From Datisca glomerata (Eukaryota > Streptophyta > Magnoliopsida > Cucurbitales > Datiscaceae), in assembly GCA_003255025.1 (NCBI GenBank), contig QANY01002420.1, positions 372,001 to 436,000 on the forward strand: a DNA stretch of 64,000 bases, given 5' to 3'. The notes under the pieces were generated by a model. The model made no database searches, was not told the origin of the DNA, and worked only from the letters and a program-made list of their open reading frames with translations. Made by a program: the position numbers and the translations under genes. Below are positions 22,034 to 32,420 of the stretch, in pieces; position 1 is the first letter of the stretch; every line of letters starts with the position of its first letter.

Positions 22034-22500
22034 ATCTCATATGGTGCACTAGGCATCATCTTTGACGAAACTTAGTTCAGTATATATGCCGCTATTTCCT
22101 AAGCATATCTCCAGAATGAATCTGGGAAGGATGAGTAACTCAGTATGGATCTAACCATACTCGTCAGAGTTTGATTACTTCTCTCTGACACACCATTTCT
22201 GTTCTGGAGTGTCATGTGTTGCTAGTTGAAAAAGAATATCTTCTTCCTTAAGAAAATCTTCAAGCTCTCCGAGCAAGTACTCTCCATCACGATCGGATCG
22301 TAGTGTTTTGATTTGTTTCTCTAATTATTTCTCAACCATAGCCTTGTACTCTTTGAACTTTTCAAAGGTTTCAGACGTTTGGCGCATTAGATAAACATGT
22401 CTAAAATGTGAGTAGTCATTTGTGAAGGTTAGAAAATATTCATAACCACATCTTTCTTAGATATTCAATGGCCCACATACACCACTATGTATGAGTTCGA
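22034..22500 (-). pseudogene. Copia-B integrase core remnant
   Basis: The minus strand encodes degenerate integrase-core sequence. 22160-22480 carries the counterpart of DGEYL, QLATHDTPEQNG-like and SERRNRT-like blocks, with stops throughout. It lies directly downstream, in element orientation, of the GAG-pre-integrase block. Confidence 0.65.
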
Positions 22501-22509
22501 TGCATTGAG

Positions 22510-22854
22510 TTACTCTTTACCATTCGTTGAAAATGGTCTCTTGGTCATTTTTTGTTCTATGCAGGATTCGCATGTGGGAAATGATCCCACACTTAAAGTT
22601 TGCAATGGACCATCCTTTGCAAGTCTTTTAATCATGTCTAGGTTAATGTGACCAAGATGCAAGTACCACAAGTAGGTTAGATCGATTGGGTGATACTTCG
22701 ACCTTTTACTGTCCCTTTGTGAATCGGTATTTACTTTAGTGTCACATATCATTGAAACTTTTGGTTTTACATAGAATAAGTTATTTATCAGCCGTGCAGT
22801 AGTAATGAAGTAATCATTTCTAAAAATACCAATATATTTATCAATGAAATTCAT
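22510..22854 (-). pseudogene. Copia-B GAG-pre-integrase domain
   Basis: This frame of 114 codons contains YLWYLHLGHINLDMIKRL and FPTCESCIEQKMTKRPF, the H-x-H and C-x2-C zinc-binding signature at the start of Copia integrase. The element-specific stretch YIGIFRNDYFITTARLINN precedes it. It ends with a stop at 22510. Confidence 0.85.
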
Positions 22855-23051
22855 AGTGAATCATTGCTCAATTAAACTAGCTACTCAAATAAGGTTTGTC
22901 CCAAAAACTGAGATATAATAAACATATCGTAAAACCAAAAGATTGTTATTAAATGATAATTTAATAGTTTCAACTAATACAGCCGATACTAGTGCTCCAT
23001 TCCCCTAACGGAAGCTGAACTCACCCTTGTCAAGCCTTCTGCTTTCGAGTT

Positions 23052-23771
23052 CTACTTCTTAGCTTCCTTCATACCTCTCTTGTGTTTCTTTTTTGTACCA
23101 GAGGTGGAAGACTTACTTTCAGTAAAATTTTCCGCTCCATTCTTCCTCTTGCCCTTCAGAAACAGGGTCTCAGTAGCTTGCAATTCCTTTATAAGCTTAG
23201 AAAGTGAGTATCTCAACTTATTCATCGAATAATTAAGGTTGAAGTTCTCAAAAGTGTCAGGCAGGGTCTTAAGGATCATATCAACTTGAGTCTCACCATC
23301 TACCTCAGCACCCATGATCTCTATCTCATTCAGATAACTAATGATCAAAATCATGTGTTCTCTGACATGAGTTCTGAGTTTCATCTGACAGTTCATGAAG
23401 TTTCACACAGTAGCCTGTTTGACTTGACGACTCTGATCCCCGAACATTTCGGTGATGTTCAACGTCATATCAATGACTGTTTCCATGTTTCGATGTTGTT
23501 GTTGCAACATATCGCCAACATATGTCAAGATGTAACACATGGCGATCTCATTAAAACGCAACCAAGAAACATAAGGATCATTTTCATCTTGAGTCAATTG
23601 AGCAATAGGCTCAACGGGATAAGGGGTAGTGAGCACGAACTTATGCTTTTCTATCGTCAATCCTATATCAAGATTATGTTTCCAATCAACGTAATTTTCA
23701 CCAGTAATTTTGTTCGTATTTAAAATTTTTTGGGATAATAAATAAAGAGGTGTAAATAAATACTCAATCAT
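23052..23771 (-). pseudogene. Copia-B gag
   Basis: Two frames, 23771-23403 and 23396-23052, are separated by one small frame break and form one gag polyprotein of the UBN2/DUF4219 kind. Visible are TGENYVDWKHNLDIGL near the start, LRFNEIAMCYILTYVGDM, then TQVDMILKTLPDTFENF and a basic tail. The break at 23396-23403 separates them. The CCHC knuckle that should follow is not clearly seen. The first ATG (23771) is a plausible start. Confidence 0.8.
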
Positions 23772-25526
23772 TTAGGAAAGGATGATGCATGATGTAAATA
23801 CTTAAATATTAAAAAAAATCCAATAAAAATATTTATTTCATGATGTTACGATCAACGACGATAGCTTGCCTCATCTAAGGATAACGCGCAAGCTACCTCC
23901 TATCACATCGAGACTCTTCTGGTTTGGTTAATGTTTTGCCACTACATCTAACTTAACCAATCAATAATGGTTTGGTCACCTTAGCCACATTGACTAGCTC
24001 TTATTAGAGATTTTAATGTGCTTCAGACTAAATGTTTAAATAACGCATCAACTTTAAAAGTTGCTATGAAGTAACTGTCCGTCTAGGAACGGTCCTGCAT
24101 CACCACTTCTTTTACAAGCTTTAGCTTCTCAAGTAACTCGATGACTCAAAGCGACATGATTCTCAAGTTTCTCCCATTGAAGAAAGGACCGCTAGGATGG
24201 CTCTAAACAATTTCTTGTGCCACGACCAAGTTTCCGTTGGGGATCTTCGGAACGTTTCAGCGTAAACAACTCCCCACTTAGTTTTTGAAAAAAATAATTT
24301 TTTCTTTGCTTTTAAAAAAACATAACTCTTTATAAATTTGAAAAAGAATAATTTTTGAAAATTATAAACTTTTATCCAATTTAAATCATAATTTAAAAAT
24401 GATAACTTTTATAAAATTCACATTGTATTTAAATTATAACCCATTATAAATTTAAACTACAATGATGCATGTACATGATACATGTCATTTTCATATTAGC
24501 AGATCCTTATTATAATATGACATGTTATATGGTGATACAAGATTAATAATAAATCATCCATTCAAAATTAACCACTCTATAGCTCATTTCTAATTACAAC
24601 CCATAAAAGAATAATAAATAAATTATAATAATTTTAAATATTAATATTCATGGCGTTTGTAATTTTCTTGTTCTTCTTCAAGAAATCTCACCAATTTGTA
24701 ACTCTTTACAAAAGTTCAGTCCCATTTTCAAAATTTTAATTTCAATTTAAAATTTATTTTCCAACAATTTTTACTTTGCAATAAATTACCAAGTAAATTA
24801 ATTAATTGATTTATTTTAAAAAAAATTTATAAAATAAATTCTAATTAATTAGTGTTGAAAAATTACTGAATTAAATAAAATTAATTTGTAGGGTCTGAAT
24901 TGGGATTGAAATCAAATCTCAAATATCTACAAATTATTTGGGCCAAGCAACCCTTGCTTAGTCCAACACCTCACTAGGTTTGGCGGGTCCATGCTAGCCC
25001 AATGGCCCAATATGGCCTTGTGCACCCTAGAGTTTCCAAATCCCTAAGGTTTTCTAAACCCAAAAATTTCTAAAATCCCTAAGTTTTCTTAAACCCAAAA
25101 GTTTCCAAAACCCCAAGTTTTCCTAAATCCAAAAGTTTTCCAAAGTTTAATGTTTTTTAAACCCAAAAGTTTTTAAAATCTCAAGGTTCCCTAAACCATA
25201 ATTAGGAAACCTACGACGGCGAGTGGCGACGACGATTGCGACGAACGGTGACTTTTCTAACGACGACGGAATTACATGGAATTTAAAGATACAACTTTTG
25301 CAAAAATTAAATTACGTCAAATTCTATGCCTCAATTTTGGCGTACACACATTCTAAAATTAAAAATAAAATACATAGAGTCAATCGATCGAGATTCATTC
25401 GTAAAATACATTCAAACATGCTTTGAACCTACTATACATAATATATGCCAATATCATAATATCCATTGATACATGCGTCTAATAACTAAATATGCATAAT
25501 TAAGAACCTGAGGCTCGATACCAATT
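23772..25526 (-). repeat. Copia-B leader and primer binding site
   Basis: Non-coding leader between gag and the LTR. 24763-25526 is nearly the same sequence as 21187-21925. The reversed binding site is at 25512-25523, with one base lost (CTCGATACCA rather than CTCTGATACCA). AAACCCAAAAGTTTCC-like units repeat at 25030-25190. The stretch 23830-24290 is more mixed in composition and contains no gene. Confidence 0.7.
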
Positions 25527-26650
25527 GTTTATCGGGTTTTCAAATTTGAGGAAAAATAAATGAACCACGAAGGGGTCGTGGATCATGCATATTTAGATAA
25601 ACATATTTAGAATATGTAGAAACAATATAGTCAATTTTTCTTGTATCAAATAAATTTTGATTTGGTGGAATCCAGTTAATCGTCTCACGTTCTTCGTTCT
25701 TTGCAGGACTTCAAATAACTTCACACCAACAACCACTCGTAAGATTTATAAATATATCTCACAATGATATTGCTAGAGTAGAGTGTGGGCTCTTTTCTTG
25801 GTTTGTCTAACAGTTAGCTTAGCTTACGGTTAGGTTTACAACACTATTATATTAATTACATAATTTACCCATAAAATCTAAATTTACCTCCCTTGCACTG
25901 CAATATGTGATTTTTACATCTCCCCTAGAGTCAATATGTGTTTAAATTCATCAATCTAAATTGATAAATTAAATTGATCCCTATCAATTAATTAATTAAT
26001 TTCTTTTATTTACTAATTATCTACTAATTAGGAAATAATAGATTAATTAATTGAACATTAATTTTACTATTCATTTACTTAGTGATGATACCCATCACAT
26101 ATGGATTCGGGAAGTGTACATTGTTCCTAAGCACGTTGTTGGTCCAAATGATATTGTTTCTCATTCATGTCCTTATGAGCTACTCCTGAGACCGAATAAA
26201 TCAATATGAATAAAGTTATGAAATTAAAATACCCGGTTAATTTATCTCAATAAATTCTCGACCTATTTAATCCTAATATCGTACGACTTCACTATAGGTC
26301 TGATGCCGAATCAACTCTCGATTTATGCGCGTTACATTTTCTGTTGGTGCAAATAAACATATTTATTTAACGGTCCACAGAATATTTTGCGATGTTACCC
26401 TTCATGAATGTCAATAACAATAGTGGGATGTAAAATTACCATTTTATCCCTCTAGTTACTATTTTTTTAACTCTTTTATTGATTGTGAATAAGAAAGACA
26501 TATCAATGAAGTGTCTCGTATAGTTCACAATGTCTTATTCAATGATTCATGTCATCGAGTACCATGCCCTATTTATTTATTCACACATCCATCAATAAAG
26601 CATAAGCTGATATTGTTGCTATTACAAACATCACCTACAGTTTAGTTCTT
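25527..26650 (-). repeat. Copia-B LTR, right copy
   Basis: It begins directly after the reversed primer binding site and matches the other LTRs of the family, lacking the about 350-bp segment found at 19260-19610. It stops at about 26650, where CACTA-2 sequence begins; the counterpart of 4674-5270 is missing. Confidence 0.75.
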
Positions 26651-26831
26651 GTTAATCACCTACAGTCAAGGTGAGTTTGCTGACCCTAATTTTTTGTTAC
26701 ATTTTTCTAATTTAATATCGAAACATGCATTGAATTTGATGCACTAGAACATTCTTAGTGCGCCTTAAGAACATTAAAGCACTGCTCGCTCAAAGGCATG
26801 GCTCAATTAAGTTGAATGAGGCTTTAGTTCT

Positions 26832-27014
26832 GAGGAAAGCAAGTATGAGGTTGAGTTAGACAGAAATTTTGGGTACTCCAAGCAGTTTGCAGCTCATTAT
26901 GAGCTCGATGAAGAAGAGGGTCGTGTTCATTTTGGGTTCACTTGCTCGGCCAAGGCGAAGAAGGGGAGCTTGAAGGGTCTGGATGTGGCTGTTAAGGTTA
27001 TCCCAAATTCAAAG
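26832..27014 (+). pseudogene. Captured CDPK-related kinase (CRK) exon fragment
   Basis: The 61-codon open stretch reads [18 protein letters not shown], then [19 protein letters not shown] and [12 protein letters not shown], ending at a GT (27015). This matches the beginning of the kinase domain in plant calcium-dependent-kinase-related kinases (CRKs): the conserved L-D-K-x-F-G-F-S-K lead-in, the glycine loop G-R-G-H-F-G and the V-A-V-K lysine segment. The loop glycine is changed (G-R-V-H-F-G). Only this N-lobe piece is present; the catalytic loop and EF-hand-like region are missing. Ordinary CDPKs are the alternative. Confidence 0.72.
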
Positions 27015-28042
27015 GTCTGGATATATTTTTCTATATTTTACTGTACTTTACTCTTGTCAACGTGATATCTGTAATGGGTTATTTTATTCTCTTCTTTTTA
27101 GTGTTGTAATTTTTCATTTTACATTAACATACTTTAAAATCATTTTCTTATTTCTTCAAGGAAGTGTTGGTATGCTTAGGCCAACACTTTACGAATTTGA
27201 CTTCTATTAAGATTATAATTAATTCCATTTTCTTTTTCAGTTTGTGTCAAATGATGTCAATCATTGCTAACTGTTAATTCTGTTTATATTTTAAATATCA
27301 TTAAGAGTATTTTAGAGTACAAAGAGAATAAATGTTCTGGTGCATCAAACATATGAGGTGGTTGGCCAGAAGAAGATGACTCTTTTATTGGCTTACTTTC
27401 TGGGTTAATGATGGGCTAGATGACTGGCTCATGGGTTGATGATAGGCTAGATGGCCCGTGCATCATATTTTTTTGGCCTCTAGTTTAAAGCACATGATTG
27501 TTGCTATATCTCAATGTGCCTTAAGAATCAAGAGCATATCTCTTAGTAGCTTACTATTTTGTGCATGAATTTTATTATTAATTGTTGTCAATAGCTATTC
27601 ATGTTGCTTGATAGGTTGTTATACACTTACATGTGAAGGTGACATAAACTGTTGTATTTTTTTTTATTGTTTAGAATGGATGAGAGTATCGACTGAAAAC
27701 TTTAAACAAGTTTGACAGGATGAACTACATACAATTTTTTATTCTTAGATCTTTAATATTCTGTGATGTGAAATTAGAATACTGTTCTCAGGGACATGAG
27801 CTTATATTGCATGTATTATACCATCTGCACTATTGTTCATCATTTGCTGCAGCTACACACAAAAAGTTTCTTTTGACATTGGTAGACACCTTCAAATTGG
27901 CTCAACGTTTAGATCACTTTTCCTTCTCTATTGTTTACATGGTCAAAGTTCATCATTTGCTGCAGTAAAAATTTCTAATGACATTGTCAAGGTTTTCAAA
28001 TCCTAAGCAAGAATAGTTTATCCAAATAAGTTAATTGTGTAA

Positions 28043-28855
28043 ATTCTACACAAGTTAATTGGTCCAGTACTCGTTAAGCAAGATTTGGCAGAGGCTAATG
28101 CTAATGTGCGCAAGAGAATTGGATACATGTTTGCTGCATTGTAGGTTCTGCCTTCTTTTTTTAATTAGTTTCTGTTACTTCTCATGGTTCATGTCTAATC
28201 CTTGGGGGGGTTTTAATTTTTTATACCAATTTATATAATCATTCCGTAAACTGATATCTACAAATTCTTCTTTGCTTTATTGTATGCATCTATGCATTTC
28301 CATTACATTAGTCATTTTCAGACTTTTAGTCCATGTGGGTCTAGTATGAATAAGTAATTTATTTGTAATTTATTTGCTTATACTGAAGACAACTTATTTT
28401 CTTTTATTATTATTTTGGATATTTGACCCTCATAATTTGTTATCAGCTTCAATGCTTATGGACATTGTCATATACTCACATAATTTACCTCTATATGGTT
28501 AATCTGCTTAACCACGTGCACTTACATGATTTCGTTTTAATATTTTTTATGTATTCCATGCCCTTTCCCATGATAGTGATCTTAGTTTAGTTACTTTTCT
28601 GCTCTAGTACTATTTGTCTTTATTGTCAAAAGATGTCTTGTAGAAATCAAGAAGTGGCTTGATGGAACCCTCCAAGACTTGGAAGAGAAGCAAAATAGCA
28701 AGAAAGAAGTGGTTTGTAAATTCTTTAAAATTTTGCCAATTTGTACAAATTCTTTAAGTAGGTATCAATTACTCATAGTTGGCATTATTTTCTGGTAGAT
28801 TTTGAAGGTACAACAAAGGATTCAGTCTCTCCAGGCTGGAAAGAAAGCACATTAG
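28043..28855 (+). pseudogene. Captured prefoldin subunit 6 gene fragment
   Basis: Three exon-like blocks with introns. 28043-28141 reads KLIGPVLVKQDLAEANANVR then KRIGYMFAAL; 28644-28711 reads DGTLQDLEEKQNSKKEV; 28799-28855 reads ILKVQQRIQSLQAGKKAH followed by a stop. This is the C-terminal half of prefoldin subunit 6, a beta-type subunit of the chaperone complex that hands actin and tubulin to the cytosolic chaperonin. AG acceptors precede exons 2 (28642-28643) and 3 (28797-28798), and a GT follows exon 2 (28712). A stop (TAG, 28142-28144) directly after the first block and substitutions in the middle helix show decay. The N-terminal helix is missing. Confidence 0.85.
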
Positions 28856-28922
28856 TAGTTGTGACAAGAAAGTGCATTAGTAGTTGTGACAAGAAAGTGC
28901 ATTAGTAGTTGTGACATAAGCT
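28851..28922. repeat. Short tandem repeat after the prefoldin stop
   Basis: ATTAGTAGTTGTGACAAGAA occurs about three times in a row, about 29 bp apart, starting at the stop codon of the prefoldin fragment. The original 3' end of the gene seems to have been duplicated locally. Confidence 0.85.
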
Positions 28923-29894
28923 GTAAGTCAGTTAATCTCTATCTGAGGCTTTGAATGTGGTTCTTCTTTCTATCCTTCTTGTTAGGAATGCTTCTTTTTA
29001 TTAAGTAATTTTATAATGATTAAAAAGATTGTCTCATAATTTTGTGTTAGATGGGCAATTAGATATTCGATTTGTATCTATCATATTTTATTCATTCATT
29101 TGTTGCGAATTCAGTATCCAAAAAATTATTTTGACTCATAGTACTAAGCCATTGATTGAAGAGAAAAGAACTTGCTCGATTTTTGATTGAAATCTGAAGA
29201 TAGACGGAACTAGGAAGATTCTGTCTATATAATTGAGTATCCTCTGCAGCCTTTCACTTGGATCAACATTGAGTTCATCATCCTATGCTTTAATCAATTA
29301 TTCTAGGCAAGCTTGAACTCACAAGAATGAGTCAATGACATGCTTTTGGAATTTAAAATATATGATACTCTGATAGTATAATTATTTAATCATCTCTAGT
29401 TATTAGGGCAATAAATCTTCTTTGAAGAATTTGACAATGATGGGAGTGAAATAGATTGGAGCAACAGAAGCAAAAAAGTTGAAGAGCTTTCTTGAAGGAC
29501 CAGATCATAGTTTTTAGAAGGACCTTATCTAATACTTTGGCACAACTATAGAACACTACTGCCAAGTTTTGCTTAGTTTAATATAGGTTTTAAATAAAAA
29601 GACCTTGAATTTTAAGTTGAGCTATGTTATCTATTTGAAAGAAAGGAGAGACACTTCTTATATATATTCTTAATGTACCATGCTAAGCATGCTGCCATAT
29701 TTTGCTTTGGACCAGTGTTAGCCATTTTGCTTTGGACCATTGTTTCTGAAATTAGATTCATGACCATTGTTTCTGAAACTATTTAAGCCTGCTACTTAAA
29801 TATTTTGTAATTAGATGATATTAAGGATAGTGTCATAGCCTGGCTTTCTGTCATGGGAAGGCGGTTTTTGCCTTTCAATGTCATTTTTAAGAAA

Positions 29895-30254
29895 AAATTA
29901 TGGGATCTTTTAATGACGGGGATTCCCCGTCATCTAATACCTTTTCACGGGACTTTTAGATGACGGGGATTCCCCATCATCTAATATCTTTTTGTGAGAC
30001 TTTAGATGACGGGGAATCCCTATCATGAAAGATAAAAAATTGAGACTTTTAGATGATGGTGATTCACCGTGATCTAAAATCTTTTCACGGGACTTTAGAT
30101 GAAGGGGAATCCTTGTCATTAAAGGCCAAAAATTGGATTTTTTATTGACGGAGAAGGTAAAGATGATAACCCAGTAGATGACAGTCGATCAACTATCAAT
30201 ATAGGGTTATATGACGGGTTTTACCCGTCATCAAATCCTTTTTTTATAGCAGTG
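29895..30254 (-). mobile_element. Nested CACTA-like end with GATGACGGGGATTCC repeats
   Basis: The terminus TTTTTTTATAGCAGTG at 30254 reads CACTGCTATAAAAAA in reverse. Inward lie at least five copies, some inverted, of GATGACGGGGATTCCCCGTC (near 29915, 29955, 30007, 30050, 30098), the sub-terminal repeat type of CACTA elements. The opposite end is not visible. It sits exactly at the left edge of the sequence shared by the two larger CACTA elements. Confidence 0.65.
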
Positions 30255-31171
30255 TAAGTTTTCTTCAAAATGCAGGATCTACAATCACTTTGAGGTTGTT
30301 CAACATGGCGTCAAAGTTTGAAGATTTGAGGCTAGGAAGCTGTTAGTGAACATTTGAATTTATTTGTAGCATTTATGGAACTTTTAGATGTTTTTTATTT
30401 GTTGAATCGAATGAAGAAACATGAGTATTAGTTAGACTAGCTAAGTAATGATACTTTTAGATGATATTTTTTACTCTAATAATGTATTTGTGAAAATGAA
30501 ATATTGTATGAATATCATTAAGTATCTCATTAATGTTAAATATAATTTTAAATACATTAAATATATATATAACCAAAAATTTATTTGTAGTTAATGAGAT
30601 ACTTAATAATATTCATACAATATTTTATTTTCACAAATAAATTCTTAGACTAGCTAAGAAATGATACTTTTGGATGATAGTTTTTACTCTAATAATTTAT
30701 TTGTGAAAATGAAATATTGTATGAATATTATTAAGTATCTCATTAATATTAAATATAATTTTAAATACATTAAATAGGTATGAAAAATATATATGTATAA
30801 TTTGATAATAAAAAATACCATTTATAAAATACCAGTAAAAGTAATTTATGAGAGGTATAATACATAACCAAAAACTATTCCATAATGTGTAATGAATCTA
30901 ATGGTATCTCCTTTTATAGGATTCAAAAATACCTGTGCATATTAAATCATAAAGGTAAAAAACACATGTTAAACATATTCGATAAGGGTCTGAAAACCCT
31001 ATTAAATAGAATTCTACAAGAGCTGAAAAACCTTGGAGGAAATAAAAATACCTGTGAATATTAAATCATAAGGGTAAAAAATACAAGAGCTGTAATAGGC
31101 GTCGCGGAACCCTGTGGATTACTTTTTATAGGATTTTTCTTCTCCTATAGAATCACATATTTGTTGTAGTG
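30255..31171 (+). repeat. 3' sub-terminal region of CACTA-2
   Basis: This AT-rich end region is shared with CACTA-1. It contains a local inverted duplication (30450-30560 against 30585-30660 and 30660-30780). 30925-31100 holds two copies of AATACCTGTG(C/A)ATATTAAATC and of TACAAGAGCTG. No coding sequence is seen. Confidence 0.7.
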
Positions 31172-31765
31172 GCATATTCTTAAATGTTCCTTCATCATCT
31201 GGCCAGCTCTCTTGGATAAGTTAGCTACCAAAGATCATATGGGTAAGTGGTGCCCTACTGTTGGCAATGCTTACGTTTTCTGTGTATCTGGTTCTGAATC
31301 TATTGCTCATCTCCTTTTTTAGTGTGACTATAGAAAGTTGTTGTTTTCCTTATTAGCTAATTGTGGTATGCATTGTGCTACTACTGATTGGATTCATTTT
31401 CTGGACTGGATGCTCATTGCCTCTTCTGCTAAATCCTATTAAGTCCATGTTCATTAGACTAGATAGAGAAATGGAAGAGTATTTTTGGGTAAACTTGTTG
31501 ATTTCTCCCTCACCTCCAAGAAATCAAAAGGATGGTTAGGGAGAGGTTGTGTTTTGTTGCTAAAGATAGGAACATGTAATGTTGATTCTAATTTCCTAGA
31601 TAATTGGATCTAATTTTAGGGTTTGATTTGTTAAGGGTTATCCTTTTGTTGGTTAGGGTTTCTTTTCCTCGTAAACTCTTTGGGGTATGCCCATTGTATC
31701 GTGTATCTAGTGTTTTCTTTGGTTGAATAAATTTACTTGTTAACAAAATAAATGCAATAGATGCA
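31172..31765 (+). pseudogene. LINE 3' end: zf-RVT-like remnant and tail
   Basis: In frame pieces read PALLDKLATKDHMGKW, FCVSGSESIAHLLF and CDYRKLLFSLLANCG, the zinc-binding C-terminal region after plant LINE RT. From about 31560 it is non-coding 3' tail ending in GGTTGAATAAATTTACTTG and an A-rich stretch. Together with 14925-19039 it may be one LINE split by later insertions, but roughly 100 or more codons between the halves are missing. Confidence 0.75.
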
Positions 31766-32224
31766 TTGCATTGACAGTGCCTTTATTTGGTACAATATAA
31801 TCTAACTCAATTACATATACTTTATTCGTCCACTTAATGGAGCTACCTTCTAATGAAGTTACATTACTTTTTTTACAGCAACGAAGTTACGTCACTCAAT
31901 CAGCGTTAAGATTACTTTCACCAGCATTAGACATATATCAATCCCGATATTATTCAATATGACTTACTTTCCAAAATAATTGATTCGCTAATTTCAATAT
32001 TAAGGAAATGCGTCTATGATATTTTGCTCCTCATTTAACCAAGTCACTATTATATAAGCATTTTGAATTAATAATGTGAAAGTTTCATCTAAGTTAATAA
32101 ACAATAAAATACATAATAGATTCAATACAAAACATAATCATTGCCACTTAAATTGGCAGCAAACATGAAATAAGAGTTTTTTGGTTAGTGATTGTAATGA
32201 TGATTTATGAAATGGGATAATAGA
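31766..32224. other. AT-rich spacer, nothing recognised
   Basis: No reading frame, repeat structure or element end was found. Confidence 0.5.
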
Positions 32225-32420
32225 AACAACGGGAAGCTTGCTTCTTCACAAGCTTACCCCCGCCCCGACCGGCAGCTACCGGGTCTCCCCATCTCTCCTA
32301 AACTTCCCCCGGTTTTCGGCCCGAGCTGTATGAGGCAGAAACTCGTCTCACGTACGGTTCGGAGGCCGAGCCCCACCCTAGCAGTAATGGTGCGGCTTAG
32401 GTCAACTAACACAACGAAGA
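32225..32420 (+). other. Organelle-derived group II intron fragment
   Basis: A GC-rich island in AT-rich DNA. GAGCTGTATGAGGCAG at 32323 followed by CTCACGTACGGTTCGG (32347-32362) is the domain V catalytic hairpin of group II introns, in the form found in plant mitochondrial introns (GAGCCGTATG...ACGTACGGTTC). The upstream GGCAGCTACCGGGTC-like part would be domain IV. After domain V, CCTAGCAGTAATGG may be domain VI. Flanks are nuclear. The 92-codon frame through it is incidental. A plastid source is possible, but mitochondrial is favoured. Confidence 0.75.

Larger units (their letters stand above)
19040..26650 (-). mobile_element. Copia-B: rearranged minus-strand Copia element
   Basis: Read from right to left: LTR (26650-25527), primer binding site, leader, gag, GAG-pre-integrase, integrase, a second leader/binding site/LTR piece (21187-22033), integrase again, RT, and an LTR ending at 19040 (TGTTGG). 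Both LTRs lack their start (the counterpart of 4674-5270), so no intact element exists. The second leader and a 140-bp integrase duplication show recombination between two copies. The 5-bp flank before 19040 is TCCTT; no matching right flank is seen. Confidence 0.8.
26650..31171 (+). mobile_element. CACTA-2, 5'-truncated, carrying two gene fragments
   Basis: The right end CATATTTGTTGTAGTG (31156-31171) is a CACTA terminus (CACTACAACAAATATG reversed). The sub-terminal region 30255-30930 aligns with 11570-12033 of CACTA-1: TTTTCTT(C/T)AAAATGCA, ATACTTTTAGATGATA and TTGTGAAAATGAAAT, then AAAAATACC. The two are therefore the same family. The left terminus is not found; the element is cut at the Copia-B LTR. 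It contains a kinase exon (26832-27014), a prefoldin gene fragment (28043-28855) and a nested CACTA-like end (29895-30254). No transposase is visible. Confidence 0.75.

Noticed and set aside
27720..27968. 82-codon plus-strand frame
   Set aside because: Lies in sequence that behaves as an intron or spacer of the captured prefoldin gene; no similarity recognised.
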